This document shows, piece by piece, positions 20,056-29,481 of a stretch of DNA of 64,000 nt. The DNA is taken from NCBI RefSeq assembly GCF_900107775.1, contig NZ_FNRF01000004.1, forward strand, positions 359,388-423,387, read 5' to 3'. The translations under genes and the position numbers were made by a program. Position 1 is the stretch's first letter; each line of letters begins with the position of its first letter. The notes beneath the pieces were generated by a model, which saw nothing but the letters and a program-made list of their open reading frames with translations, was not told where the DNA came from and did no database searches. Source of the DNA: Xylanibacter ruminicola (GTDB lineage Bacteria; Bacteroidota; Bacteroidia; Bacteroidales; Bacteroidaceae).

Positions 20056-21642
20056 TTATTCTGATATCTGCCAGTCTTCAATTGTACGCGTATCGGCGTT
20101 AAACTTAACGCCCACCTTCACTACGCGCTTGTTTTCTGTTTGATAAGGGATAGCATACCCCTTCTCATCTATCTGCTCAAGTGCCTCCTTGGCAGTTCCG
20201 TTCACTTTCAATTCAAACACATAAACAGCATCAGGCATCCATACCACCATATCCGTTCTACCGCCAGCGCACTTCACCTGGGTACGCACATAAAAGTTCA
20301 GCATCGAAAAAATCAGATACATGGTATATTCATAGAACCCTTCGGCAGTAGCTACCTCATGCAATTTCTGCTTAAATCCCTCTACATACGGAATACTGGC
20401 CAAATAAGCCTGCATTTCCTTCATGGCCAGGTTGGCATCATGCTGTTTAAGTGCGCGCCAGAACTTCAGGGCAAAACATGCTTTCACATCACGAGCTGCG
20501 AGCCCTGTATATACAGGTAGCAAACCATCTATATACCCAACACGAACCTCCTGATTAGGAATCGCCAATGTATAAAGTTGCGAATCGCGATCATAGTCCT
20601 TAATGGTAAGATACCCACTCTGATAAAGCAGAGGCAGAGCATCCTTCATATTTTCTGTTGGCTGATCAAAGTCCGAAGAGAACACCTCAAGACTATCCAG
20701 CGAAGTAATATCCGTTTTGAAAAATCTCAATTGATTAATCAGAAAGGTAGGAGTTCCACTCTCAAACCAGTAGTTATTTAGCTCTCTCTGTTGAAAAGCC
20801 TTTAGCAAACTGAATGGGTTATATATATCAGTTGAATCCTTGGTAAAGTGATAGCCATCATATTTCTGCTTCAACTGTTCATGCATAACATCTGCAGTTG
20901 TACCATTGAGTTGCGCCAATCGCTCAACATCTTCTTTCAGTACTGTTGCCAGTTCGTTTTCCGTAATACCACAAATATTGGCAAACATGGAATCCATCGT
21001 AACATTGGTAAGATTGTTGATGGTCGAGAAGATGCTTAACTGCGAAAATTTAGTAATACCCGTAATAAAGCAGAACTTAACAATCCGCTCGTTAGCTTTC
21101 AGGGGCTGATAAAATTCCTGCATCACCATTCGTTTATCAGCGAGTGTATCTTCTTCGTGCAACACCTCCAAAAGTGGCGCATCATACTCATCTACGATAA
21201 CCACCACCTGCTTACCAGTCTGCTCATAGGCACGCTGCATAATGCCATTCAGCACTTTTCCAGGACTGAACTCATCTTCACACTTTCCGTACAGTTCTGT
21301 AAATGGACGCAGCAACCACATCAGGGTGGCCTTCAAATCTTCTGCAGAACCTTGTCCTTTTGCCAAACTCAAATCAAGACGAACCACGGGATACTGCTCC
21401 CAGTCCTTTTCCATTTCCACTATTTTCAGGCCTTCAAAAAGATCCTTCTTTCCTTGGAAATAGGATTCGAGTGTAGAGGTAAGCAACGATTTTCCGAATC
21501 TGCGCGGGCGACTCATAAAGATAAACTTTGCATAATGAGCCAATTGCCAAACCAAATCAGTTTTATCCACATACAAATACCCCTCTCGAATAATTTCCGA
21601 GAACGTCTGAATACCTATCGGATATCGTCTTTCTGCCATCAT
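20056..21642 (-). CDS. DUF1703 family ATPase with C-terminal nuclease-like domain
   Basis: About 528 aa. The N-terminal AAA-ATPase-like domain has YPIGIQTFSEIIREGYLYVDKT, a degenerate Walker A in SRPRRFGKSLLTSTL and VVIVDEYDAPLLE as Walker B. The C-terminal DUF1703/PD-(D/E)XK-like domain carries GRTDMVVWMPDAVYVFELKVNG with the D...ExK signature. The family is often present in many variable copies in Bacteroidales; its function is unknown. The -7 box at 21661-21668 overlaps the longest possible start, so ATG 21642 or 21639 (MAERRYPIG) is the real one. Confidence 0.88.
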   Translation of the reverse strand: MMAERRYPIGIQTFSEIIREGYLYVDKTDLVWQLAHYAKFIFMSRPRRFGKSLLTSTLESYFQGKKDLFEGLKIVEMEKDWEQYPVVRLDLSLAKGQGSAEDLKATLMWLLRPFTELYGKCEDEFSPGKVLNGIMQRAYEQTGKQVVVIVDEYDAPLLEVLHEEDTLADKRMVMQEFYQPLKANERIVKFCFITGITKFSQLSIFSTINNLTNVTMDSMFANICGITENELATVLKEDVERLAQLNGTTADVMHEQLKQKYDGYHFTKDSTDIYNPFSLLKAFQQRELNNYWFESGTPTFLINQLRFFKTDITSLDSLEVFSSDFDQPTENMKDALPLLYQSGYLTIKDYDRDSQLYTLAIPNQEVRVGYIDGLLPVYTGLAARDVKACFALKFWRALKQHDANLAMKEMQAYLASIPYVEGFKQKLHEVATAEGFYEYTMYLIFSMLNFYVRTQVKCAGGRTDMVVWMPDAVYVFELKVNGTAKEALEQIDEKGYAIPYQTENKRVVKVGVKFNADTRTIEDWQISE

Positions 21643-21660
21643 ATCGTTGCTATTTGGCGA

Positions 21661-21691
21661 CAAAGGTAGCACTTTCTTTTGAAAAATGCAA
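21661..21691 (-). promoter_or_regulatory. Promoter of the DUF1703 ATPase gene
   Basis: Minus strand: TTG (21691-21689), 20-bp spacer, TACCTTTG (21668-21661). Confidence 0.75.
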
Positions 21692-21838
21692 GCATTTTTA
21701 TGTAAATATGTTAGAAAGAATACGTCTTTCTTTCACGCTTACGGCTCAGATTTTCCAATCTTCATTTACGAAACAGGAACCTGTCCCGGTGTTTCCGTCC
21801 CAATCTGGGTTTTAGTTCGTTATTTTTCTAGTACCTTT

Positions 21839-21994
21839 TTACAATTGGACTACTTCCAGATTTTCATATTCACCATTATCCCAGCGATCCTGAATCTTTT
21901 GGAGTCTCTGAGCTTTCTCTTCGCCAATCTGCCTCATTTTTTTCAGCACCTTGTTCGAAGCATTTTTTATAGTAACATATTCAATCTGTTTCAT
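21839..21994 (-). CDS. Small 51-aa charged protein
   Basis: A minus-strand frame of 51 codons starts at ATG 21994 (MKQIEYVTIKNASNKVLKKM) and ends at TAA 21839; ATG 22000 would add two residues. It is helical, rich in Lys/Glu/Gln, and ends NGEYENLEVVQL. A -7 box TATCTTTG lies 16-22 nt upstream, which supports expression. No family recognised; its size and charge suit an antitoxin or small regulator, but nothing proves this. The overlapping plus-strand frame is a Phe-rich shadow. Confidence 0.55.
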   Translation of the reverse strand: MKQIEYVTIKNASNKVLKKMRQIGEEKAQRLQKIQDRWDNGEYENLEVVQL

Positions 21995-22015
21995 ATGCAT
22001 ATCATTATTCCGCTG

Positions 22016-22023
22016 CAAAGATA
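22016..22023 (-). promoter_or_regulatory. -7 box of the 51-aa gene
   Basis: Minus strand TATCTTTG, about 16-22 nt before the ATG. No clear -33 TTG at the usual distance. Confidence 0.45.
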
Positions 22024-22117
22024 ATCATTTTTCTAATACGATAGCATTTTTAATGCCAAAAATTGCTTTTATTTCAATTAATTAATTGATTTGAGTCTTC
22101 TTCGCATCCCCCACAAT

Positions 22118-23389
22118 TCACTCCATCGCCTCCTTGATACTCTCCACGATGTACTTTACATCATCATCACTCACATACGGTCCAGCAGGCAGACAGAAGC
22201 CTACCTTAAACAACTCCTCTTCTATGCCATTGGTGTAAACAGGCGCATCGGCATATACGGGCTGTTTGTGCATGGGTTTCCATGTGGGTCGAGCCTCAAT
22301 CTTCTTGTCAAGCATCCACACGCGCAGAGCCTCCACGTTCTCGTTGGGCTGGCAGTCGGTAGTAGCACTGTCCACCTGATGTATCACACCAGCAGCACCA
22401 CCCACGGCAGTCTTAATCACCTCCTTATAGGCGTTCTCCTGTCCCTTAATCTTCACTTCAGGGTCAAGCGTGGCAGCACACAGCCAGAAGTTAGCATCAT
22501 AGCGAGGGTCAGCAGGCTGTTTGTGTATATGCACGCCCTTCACGTCCTTCAGCAGTTCCTCGTAGAGCGCCTGCACATGCTTGTGGTGAGCGATATGCGC
22601 ATCAATCACCTTCATCTGTCCGCGACCGATACCCGCACACACGTTACTCATGCGGTAGTTGTATCCGATGGCTGTATGCTGATAATAAGGATACGCATCG
22701 CGAGCCTGGGTGGCATACCACATAATCTCGTTAGCCTCCTCAGCCGAGCGACAAATCAACGCACCGCCACCGCTAGTGGTTATCATCTTATTCCCGTTGA
22801 ACGAAAGCACGCCATACTTACCAAAGGTTCCAAGCACCTGACCGTTATAACGCGAGCCCATGCCCTCAGCAGCGTCCTCCACCACAGGTATTCCATATTT
22901 ATCCGCAATAGCCATAATCTCGTCAATACGGTACGGCATACCATACAGTGCTACCGGCACGATAGCCTTCGGATACTTACCCGTTTTCCCTTTACGGTCG
23001 ATAATCGCTTTCTCCAACAGCACAGGATCCATATTCCACGTCTCGCCTTCAGAGCCAACAAAAACAGGTTTAGCCCCAAGATAAGTTATCGGATGGCTCG
23101 AAGCACAAAACGTATAACTCTGCACCAGTACCTCATCGCCAGGGCCCACGCCACAAGCCAGCAAAGCCAGATGTACCGCAGCCGTACCAGCCGAAAGGCA
23201 CACCACCTTACGATCCAGTTCTTCGCTATCTTTATGGTTTACAAAGTCTGCTAGATCCTGTTCAAACGCATTCACATTGGGGCCCATTGGCACCACCCAA
23301 TTGGTGTCAAACGCCTCTTTTACGTATTTCTGTTCCCATCCCTCCTCGCTCATGTGAGCCAAGCAGAGGTAAATTGTTTTTCTTTCCAT
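22118..23389 (-). CDS. DegT/DnrJ/EryC1 aminotransferase (PglE-like)
   Basis: A 423-aa PLP enzyme of the sugar aminotransferase family. The PLP-binding Lys is in LSFNGNKMITTSGGG (about residue 210), the PLP phosphate site in CLSAGTAAVHLALLACGV, and the cofactor Asp in IPVVEDAAEGMGS. Together with the PglC-like transferase and the GNAT gene upstream it fits synthesis of a diamino- or 4-amino-sugar such as a bacillosamine type, although no 4,6-dehydratase is seen in the window. It is the last gene of the capsule operon. Confidence 0.88.
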   Translation of the reverse strand: MERKTIYLCLAHMSEEGWEQKYVKEAFDTNWVVPMGPNVNAFEQDLADFVNHKDSEELDRKVVCLSAGTAAVHLALLACGVGPGDEVLVQSYTFCASSHPITYLGAKPVFVGSEGETWNMDPVLLEKAIIDRKGKTGKYPKAIVPVALYGMPYRIDEIMAIADKYGIPVVEDAAEGMGSRYNGQVLGTFGKYGVLSFNGNKMITTSGGGALICRSAEEANEIMWYATQARDAYPYYQHTAIGYNYRMSNVCAGIGRGQMKVIDAHIAHHKHVQALYEELLKDVKGVHIHKQPADPRYDANFWLCAATLDPEVKIKGQENAYKEVIKTAVGGAAGVIHQVDSATTDCQPNENVEALRVWMLDKKIEARPTWKPMHKQPVYADAPVYTNGIEEELFKVGFCLPAGPYVSDDDVKYIVESIKEAME

Positions 23390-23393
23390 ATCG

Positions 23394-24047
23394 TTATATC
23401 AACTCATTATTATATTCCATTTTCTTTCCTAGCACTGTGCAACACATCATCTGTATGTCCTTCATAAACGAGTAATGATGATAGTAATAGCAGTTCAGGC
23501 GTACTTTATCGGGATAGATTACCGTGTCGTTGTACTCAACGGCTATTTCTTGGGCATCACGATTATCACCCTCTTTCTGTTTCTGGGCTACATACTCCGC
23601 TATCATCTCGTCCTCTAAGCGATACTTCAGCGTAGCTGGTCCAGTAATGCCTGGTCTTAACTTCAGCACATCCCTGTCATCGCCTTTCAGTTGGTCAGCA
23701 TACCCAGGCACATCGGGCCTTGGGCCAACAAAGCTCATCTTGCCAATCAATACATCCCATAGTCCAGGCAGCTCATCCAGCTTATAATGCCTCAGTTTAG
23801 CTCCAAGTGGCGTAATCCTCGAATCTCCAGCCACACTCACTGTCGATCCATTATGCTTCACCGTCATCGTTCTGAACTTATGGCAGTCAAACAACTTGCC
23901 ATCCTTTCCCACTCTTTTCTGCACAAAGAACGCAGGACCGCCAGGCATTTTTATCTTAATTAATATCACAACAATTAGCAATACAGGCCACAAAAACAGC
24001 AGGCCAATGAACGACATCAGCCTATCAAATATCCATTTCAACAACAT
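23394..24047 (-). CDS. Initiating phosphoglycosyltransferase (bacterial sugar transferase, PglC-like)
   Basis: A 217-aa monotopic phosphoglycosyltransferase that moves phospho-sugar from a UDP-sugar to undecaprenyl phosphate and so starts the repeat unit. An N-terminal re-entrant hydrophobic helix (FIGLLFLWPVLLIVVILIKI) is followed by FFVQKRVGKDGK, FDCHKFRTM, LDELPGLWDVLIGKMSFVGPRP and LRPGITGPATLKYR. The family's catalytic Asp-Glu dyad is in KLDELPGLWD. The C-terminus ends with an extra Cys/Tyr-rich tail. The short (PglC-size) form lacks the long membrane domain of WcaJ-type enzymes. Confidence 0.92.
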   Translation of the reverse strand: MLLKWIFDRLMSFIGLLFLWPVLLIVVILIKIKMPGGPAFFVQKRVGKDGKLFDCHKFRTMTVKHNGSTVSVAGDSRITPLGAKLRHYKLDELPGLWDVLIGKMSFVGPRPDVPGYADQLKGDDRDVLKLRPGITGPATLKYRLEDEMIAEYVAQKQKEGDNRDAQEIAVEYNDTVIYPDKVRLNCYYYHHYSFMKDIQMMCCTVLGKKMEYNNELI

Positions 24048-24053
24048 GTTATC

Positions 24054-24641
24054 TTACCCCTTCAAGATTTCCAGATACAATTCATTATGCGGCATTTCTT
24101 TTACCACTTTTACATTGCTGGCGCTCATGGCCGAACGATACGAGGGTATGTTATCCTTCGACACTGTTTCAAACAGTCGCAGGCCTATGCCGAAGCCAAC
24201 CTCGTTTAATATCTTATTCATGGCTGTGCCTAGGCCTTTGCCGCGATAGTTGATATCCACCATCCTGCCGCGGAACCCCTGTCCGTGAAAAAAGCATCGG
24301 TTAAAGCAATACCCAGCTATCTGCCCATTCAACCTGTCACACAGCACATAGCCCAGAAAAGCTTTATTCCGCTGCAGCATCTTTATACTGCCAGTGTCAA
24401 ACCCATGCGGTTTAAAATACATAAAAGCCTCTTCTGGCTGGCGGGCAAAAAACTCCACCATCCCGTCTGTCGGAATATCCCTGATGGGTACTATCTCATA
24501 TCCTTCTGGCACTACAGAAAAAGAAAAGGCCCTTAACCGTTTCCCATACCTCATATAGAATATCACGCCATTCATCCACTCGATGATATTCCACAGCCAG
24601 CTCAATTTATCTCTTAGTATGTGTGCTATCTTGTATAACAT
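24054..24641 (-). CDS. GNAT-type N-acetyltransferase
   Basis: A 195-aa protein with a GNAT core: GRMVDINYRGKGLGTAMNKIL (acetyl-CoA pyrophosphate loop, R/Q-x-x-G-x-G/A) and a following helix ending NIPSYRSAMSASNVKVV. Between the PglC-like and PglA-like genes it may acetylate the amino-sugar made by the DegT aminotransferase. That role is inferred from context only. Confidence 0.7.
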   Translation of the reverse strand: MLYKIAHILRDKLSWLWNIIEWMNGVIFYMRYGKRLRAFSFSVVPEGYEIVPIRDIPTDGMVEFFARQPEEAFMYFKPHGFDTGSIKMLQRNKAFLGYVLCDRLNGQIAGYCFNRCFFHGQGFRGRMVDINYRGKGLGTAMNKILNEVGFGIGLRLFETVSKDNIPSYRSAMSASNVKVVKEMPHNELYLEILKG

Positions 24642-24660
24642 ACATCAATATCATATAATA

Positions 24661-25818
24661 TTATTTGAGATCTGCCAATATCTCATCATAAAAATCATAC
24701 AAGCATTTCCGCACATACCCTTGCTCATATCTCGATGCAATCATCTGCCTGGCATTTCCTGCCATCTTTTCACGCGCTTCCTTATCTCGCATCATTTTCA
24801 ACATAGCATCAAACAATGCATTTGCATCATGTGATGGAATAATTATACCATTCTCTCCTTCTACAATGATTTCCCTTGAACCATTAATATCTGTCACGAT
24901 AGAGGGCAATCCCATAGCGCCCGCTTCCAATACTGTGTTCGGAAAACCTTCACGATAACTGGGAAACACAAAGCAATCTGCTGCAGCATAATATGCCAAC
25001 AACTCTTCTCCTCTTTTACTCCCTACCGACTCTATCGCAGGATTACGTTCGATTATCTCCTTAGATTTTGGAGAGATTGGGTCTAGGTTATCCTCATATG
25101 GCCCCACTAACAACAACCTCACGTTAGCCATACTTGATAACTTATCAAATGCCTTACAAAGCTCATTCATGCCCTTGTCTTTTACTATCCTCCCCACAAA
25201 TACAAAAGTAAACTTGCTTTCAACCCGCAGGCCAATTTCTTCCACCTTATTTCTTACCTCATCCCTCAAGGAATAGTACTCCATATCCACGCCTTTTACA
25301 TTACCATATCCAAGCACCTTCAGTGGTTTCTTGGTTATACCATTGTTCAGCAGGTCATTCTTAACTCCTTCTCCTTCTGGTATAATATGGGTAGCACAAG
25401 CACACGTCAGCCAATCTGTCGCCATTAGTATCCTGCGTTTCAGTCCTGTGGCCGTTGGGAAAACCAACCCCGTAAAAGTTTGCACTCGTACAGGTACCCT
25501 GGTCAGCCATGCCGCCATCATACAAAGTAGTCCTGCCTTTGGGGTCATGCTGTGTACCATTGCTGGCCGTTCCTTACGGAATACCTTTATCATACGCCAT
25601 AGCGATATCAGGTCATGCTTCACAGATATATGCCGTTCCATAGGCACTGCTATGGTGCGCACCCCTTCACGTTCTGCAACCACCTCCATTTCTTTTCCTG
25701 GAGATGACAAAGCCACCACCTCATATTTCTGCGACAACTCCTTCAGCATCCCGTTGCAGAACGCATCTAGCGACATCGGAACTGTCGTAGCACGAATTAT
25801 CTTTATTTTATTCCACAT
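24661..25818 (-). CDS. Glycosyltransferase family 4 (PglA-like)
   Basis: About 385 aa, GT-B fold. N-domain: KIIRATTVPMSLDAFCNGM and MVHSMTPKAGLLCMMAAWL. C-domain: FVFVGRIVKDKGMNELCKAF and the EX7E motif in VFPSYREGFPNTVLEAGAMGLP. It would add the second sugar to the lipid-linked first sugar. The frame is open to 25911, but MWNKIKIIR at 25818 is the plausible start. It overlaps the end of the VanZ gene by 16 bp. Confidence 0.88.
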   Translation of the reverse strand: MWNKIKIIRATTVPMSLDAFCNGMLKELSQKYEVVALSSPGKEMEVVAEREGVRTIAVPMERHISVKHDLISLWRMIKVFRKERPAMVHSMTPKAGLLCMMAAWLTRVPVRVQTFTGLVFPTATGLKRRILMATDWLTCACATHIIPEGEGVKNDLLNNGITKKPLKVLGYGNVKGVDMEYYSLRDEVRNKVEEIGLRVESKFTFVFVGRIVKDKGMNELCKAFDKLSSMANVRLLLVGPYEDNLDPISPKSKEIIERNPAIESVGSKRGEELLAYYAAADCFVFPSYREGFPNTVLEAGAMGLPSIVTDINGSREIIVEGENGIIIPSHDANALFDAMLKMMRDKEAREKMAGNARQMIASRYEQGYVRKCLYDFYDEILADLK

Positions 25819-26387
25819 ATTTTTACTAACTTCAACATTTTTCTTGTAATCCGCATAACATGGATTGCAATTAGGTTGCCTATTAAATATACACCATACC
25901 CTATCAAACATCCCAAGGTGTTATGTATCACGTCATCTGTCTCGCAATATCCTTTCCGCAATACATACTGCGATATTTCAATTACTATCGACAATAAGCA
26001 GCCCCATTGCACAACCTTCTTCCACCCTATATGACGAAAACCAGCCCCTATCAAAAAACCGACAGGTACAAAAAGTGCGACATTCAGCAGATTCGCTGCA
26101 AAACTCTCCATAAAATAGCTATGTTCCCCGAAGGTCCAATAGCTTCTAAAAGGCTCCAATTGCATTCTGCTCTCCACTCCGCTCTCCCGAAATGCGACCG
26201 TCATAGCAATCACCAACGCTCCCCATGCCGCCAACAAAATCAATGCACAGTGCCGCCCAATATTCCTAAATCCTTTCAACCATAACATCGAAAGCATCAC
26301 ACAGCACACCACACCAAGCAGTCCCCAATAAAACCAACCAGGGATGCTATTGATAGCTATCAGTGCGTATCCCCTTAGTTCTACCAT
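25803..26387 (-). CDS. VanZ family membrane protein
   Basis: A 194-aa protein with about five hydrophobic segments and the VanZ-like pattern (NLLNVALFVPVGFLIGAG, IEISQYVLRKGYCETDDVIHNTLGCLIGYGV). VanZ-like proteins occur in glycopeptide-resistance and many polysaccharide loci; their biochemical role is unclear. The 86-bp gap upstream holds no promoter that I can see. Confidence 0.85.
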   Translation of the reverse strand: MVELRGYALIAINSIPGWFYWGLLGVVCCVMLSMLWLKGFRNIGRHCALILLAAWGALVIAMTVAFRESGVESRMQLEPFRSYWTFGEHSYFMESFAANLLNVALFVPVGFLIGAGFRHIGWKKVVQWGCLLSIVIEISQYVLRKGYCETDDVIHNTLGCLIGYGVYLIGNLIAIHVMRITRKMLKLVKICGIK

Positions 26388-26473
26388 TGACTATAGCCTT
26401 ATCACTTACCGAAAGAAACGAATGCCCATTGAAATACCACTTACCACATCCAAATAAACTACGCGTTCTTACA

Positions 26474-27256
26474 TTATTTCTTCTTTAATTCAAAAATTGC
26501 ACATCCAAATTTACACCCACATGACTCTTTTATTTTATCACCTGTAAGTGTAACATCTGGATGCAAAACGCCTTGATCGATATAGGAAAACGAAACGATT
26601 TCATAATCAACAGAAACCATATCGATCAGGTACGACAAACTGAACACACGATGAGCATTAAACTCAATCCTCTGAGGTCCGAAAGGCACAGAAAAATAAA
26701 ACCATCCACCAGCCTTTAACATCTTTGTAATGTTTCTGAAACCTTTTTTATGTCCATCAGGATCCAAGGTATCTCCATAACGGCCTAATCCGAAATGCTC
26801 TATGGCATGAAGCGATGAAATAGAGTCACAATAGTTCTCCGGTATATTTTCATCATCCATCAAATCCAACTGTCTAAAACTTACATTTTGAATAGGGGTT
26901 TCCATCCCCCTAATGTCTAAAAGTTCTATTTCGCGAAATGAAGCAACATGAGCTACGAAGCCGTCAACTCTTGACCCGACATCCACATGCTTTAATGGAT
27001 TATTCTTGTAAATTAATTGAGCTACATATAAATCTTGATAGAAGTAGTGTCCATCTAAAGTTCCAGCATAGTCATATTTATCGTCCAGACATGGATTATT
27101 ATCCTTGATTGGGAACTCAGAAGCCCCGTTCCCTAAGAGTTTCTTAAACTCTGCATAATCATCTTTGAACCATTTCTCATTTCGATGAAACTTAATTGAG
27201 AGCGTATAAGGATGTCGCACCAAAATCATATCAAAAAACTTAAATCCGAATTTCAT
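26474..27256 (-). CDS. DUF268 protein, SAM-methyltransferase-like
   Basis: About 260 aa. The C-terminal two thirds match the DUF268/class I methyltransferase pattern: HVDVGSRVDGFVAHV (glycine-poor motif I), IELLDIRGME, ISSLHAIEHFGLGRYGDTLDPDGHKKG and AGGWFYFSVPFG. It may methylate a sugar or act without SAM; the degenerate motif I leaves this open. ATG 27256 (MKFGFKFF) follows the flippase stop by 12 bp and is preferred over the longer frame. Confidence 0.75.
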   Translation of the reverse strand: MKFGFKFFDMILVRHPYTLSIKFHRNEKWFKDDYAEFKKLLGNGASEFPIKDNNPCLDDKYDYAGTLDGHYFYQDLYVAQLIYKNNPLKHVDVGSRVDGFVAHVASFREIELLDIRGMETPIQNVSFRQLDLMDDENIPENYCDSISSLHAIEHFGLGRYGDTLDPDGHKKGFRNITKMLKAGGWFYFSVPFGPQRIEFNAHRVFSLSYLIDMVSVDYEIVSFSYIDQGVLHPDVTLTGDKIKESCGCKFGCAIFELKKK

Positions 27257-27267
27257 CTTCTCTGTAT

Positions 27268-28689
27268 TTAGTTTGTTTTGAAATACCCTTTCAGGAAATC
27301 TATCGCCTTGTCTTTCTCTATCCAACCTAATGACGCATAAACGCTGAAATACACGACGAATGACAGACCAAAGCGCAAATACAGATTACTGATTATACAA
27401 CTTACAAGCCAACATACCACAAGAGCAATAAGGCCATTAATCGCCACGATGTGCACCTGTCGCATCTGATCCATCAGCGTAATATCCATAAACCGATAGA
27501 CAAACAGCGAACTGATTAGTATGTTGACTATAGCATACACCAACAATCCCCATACCATCGCCAACAGCCCATACCGAAAAGTGACAAGAAGTACCAATAC
27601 TCCGAGAATCTTCTTGATTAACTCACAAATAAACAGAATCTGTGTTCTGCCAACGGCTTTAAACAGGTTGAAATGCAAGTTTGTCACCACATAGGCCATG
27701 CTCGATATACACAGCACCTGCATCAGCGGAGCCATCTCCAGCCATTTCTCTGTTAGCACTATCTGTATTAGATCCTCTGCTTTAACCATGAAGAACACAT
27801 TGATAGGCACCACGATGAATGCTGATGCATGCAGAATACGCAGAGTAGACTCCTTCAGCTGAACCATATCATCCTGCACTCGCGACAACAACGGATACAA
27901 AGCCCGCATGCTCAGGCCACTCAGGCTGTACGACACATAACTAGAATAATTATTAGCCCTCTCGTACAAACCCAACTGCCTGGCTGTATAGAAGCGTCCA
28001 ACCACCAACGAATAGATGTTATTATATACCGCATTAACTAACGTTGTAAACAACATCGGCAAGCCAAATGATACCAAGTGTCGAAACGACTCTATAGAGT
28101 ATTGCCACGAGGGCAGCCATCGGGCATAAAGGATACAAGCACCCGTTATCAAGGCTGCGCTGAGCAGGCTCTGACCTATCAGCGACCAATAGGCATAGCC
28201 ATGATAGGCCATATAGAGTGCCACTAAGCCCGACAGCAACGTGATGCTAGTAGATGCCATAGCCAGTTCCTTAAATCTCAACTGTCTCTGGAGCAGCGCC
28301 TTAGGTGCCAAACCTAGTGAATTAAAGAAAAACACAAGCGCTGAAAAACGCAACATCTTACCTAAGATGGGCGCATGATAAAAATCCGCGATAATAGGTG
28401 CAGCAAAAAATAGCAGAACATACATCGACAGTGCCATAGTAAGCGAGAAGAGGAATGCTGTGTTCAAGTCGGTCTTGTTGCACTCCTTCTTCTGTATTAG
28501 CGCTCCCTCTAAACCAAAATCTATGAAAGCGTTCGATATAGCAAAGAAAATGCCCTGCATAGCAATCAACCCATAATCATAAGGATTCAATAGTCGTGCA
28601 AGCACGATACCCAAAACGAACTGAATTCCAAAGGTTACGAACTGCTGAACACCACTCCACAACAGACTATTATGTGCTTCACCTTTCAT
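27268..28689 (-). CDS. Polysaccharide flippase, WzxC-like MOP family
   Basis: A 473-aa inner-membrane protein with about 14 spans. N-terminus WSGVQQFVTFGIQFVLGIVL followed by ARLLNPYDYGLIAMQGIFF and DFGLEGALIQKK is characteristic of the WzxC/TuaB branch. It would export a lipid-linked repeat unit. This operon carries a second, dissimilar flippase at 43083-44615. Confidence 0.9.
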   Translation of the reverse strand: MKGEAHNSLLWSGVQQFVTFGIQFVLGIVLARLLNPYDYGLIAMQGIFFAISNAFIDFGLEGALIQKKECNKTDLNTAFLFSLTMALSMYVLLFFAAPIIADFYHAPILGKMLRFSALVFFFNSLGLAPKALLQRQLRFKELAMASTSITLLSGLVALYMAYHGYAYWSLIGQSLLSAALITGACILYARWLPSWQYSIESFRHLVSFGLPMLFTTLVNAVYNNIYSLVVGRFYTARQLGLYERANNYSSYVSYSLSGLSMRALYPLLSRVQDDMVQLKESTLRILHASAFIVVPINVFFMVKAEDLIQIVLTEKWLEMAPLMQVLCISSMAYVVTNLHFNLFKAVGRTQILFICELIKKILGVLVLLVTFRYGLLAMVWGLLVYAIVNILISSLFVYRFMDITLMDQMRQVHIVAINGLIALVVCWLVSCIISNLYLRFGLSFVVYFSVYASLGWIEKDKAIDFLKGYFKTN

Positions 28690-28692
28690 AAG

Positions 28693-29481
28693 TTAGAATT
28701 GGGATCTTAAATAGTTATATATAAAACTTGGGGACAGTTTCTTAAAAAAACTAAGTTCTTTCATTTCTGTTAGCAACGTGTTTTTTTCCTCTATCCGGCG
28801 TTGTGTACTTAGGATATAGTTTAACTCTTCCTTAAAATACTCTACGTACTCTTTTACATAACTGCCACGAAACAATACGCCCCCGTCGTCATAGTCAAAG
28901 ATTGACTCTCTAACTACATACGAACGATAATTCAACCGACGACTTCTCTTACTGCCGAACATCTCAAACCACCAGGCTGATTCATGCCTACGGAGAAGAC
29001 TCATCAGATAATCCTTCCGCCATAGTCCCACCTGTGTTGTCACTCGATAAGGAGTTTTCAGCCCATATTCTATCAAATCAGGATATTCCGCAGAAACGGG
29101 ATTCGTATCAGAAGGTTCCAATTGTTTAATTAGACATATAAAACCTACTGACTTATCTTTCTTAATAATCTCTTCGCACCTGGAAAAACGTTCCAAATCC
29201 ACATTTCTCTTCAGCCAGAAGTCATCCAAAATAAACAACACATACTCCGCATCAACACCGCTGAGTAGCAACATTAAATTCTCCGACCAAGTACTGCCCT
29301 TTGGCATTTTTAGCGGGCATTCGATGTCCATACCTTCATACCCGAATGTTTTAGAGTCGGTACACAAATACACCTTCCGATCAAAGCCCGCCCAATGCTT
29401 CTTCAACAACCAGAAAAAAGGCTGCCACAAGTCACAGCAATTATCGCACGACGACACAATTAATGGTATACTACCGTTCAT
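28693..29481 (-). CDS. Putative glycosyltransferase
   Basis: A 262-aa protein with features of a GT-A enzyme. The start IPLIVSSCDNCCDLWQPFFW is strand-like, and EYVLFILDDFWLKR carries a probable metal-binding LDD. The mid region (YRVTTQVGLWRKDYLMSLLR and ESAWWFEMFGS) resembles capsule enzymes with a conserved WWFE. I cannot place it in a numbered GT family. It overlaps the GT2 gene upstream by 4 bp. Confidence 0.6.
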   Translation of the reverse strand: MNGSIPLIVSSCDNCCDLWQPFFWLLKKHWAGFDRKVYLCTDSKTFGYEGMDIECPLKMPKGSTWSENLMLLLSGVDAEYVLFILDDFWLKRNVDLERFSRCEEIIKKDKSVGFICLIKQLEPSDTNPVSAEYPDLIEYGLKTPYRVTTQVGLWRKDYLMSLLRRHESAWWFEMFGSKRSRRLNYRSYVVRESIFDYDDGGVLFRGSYVKEYVEYFKEELNYILSTQRRIEEKNTLLTEMKELSFFKKLSPSFIYNYLRSQF

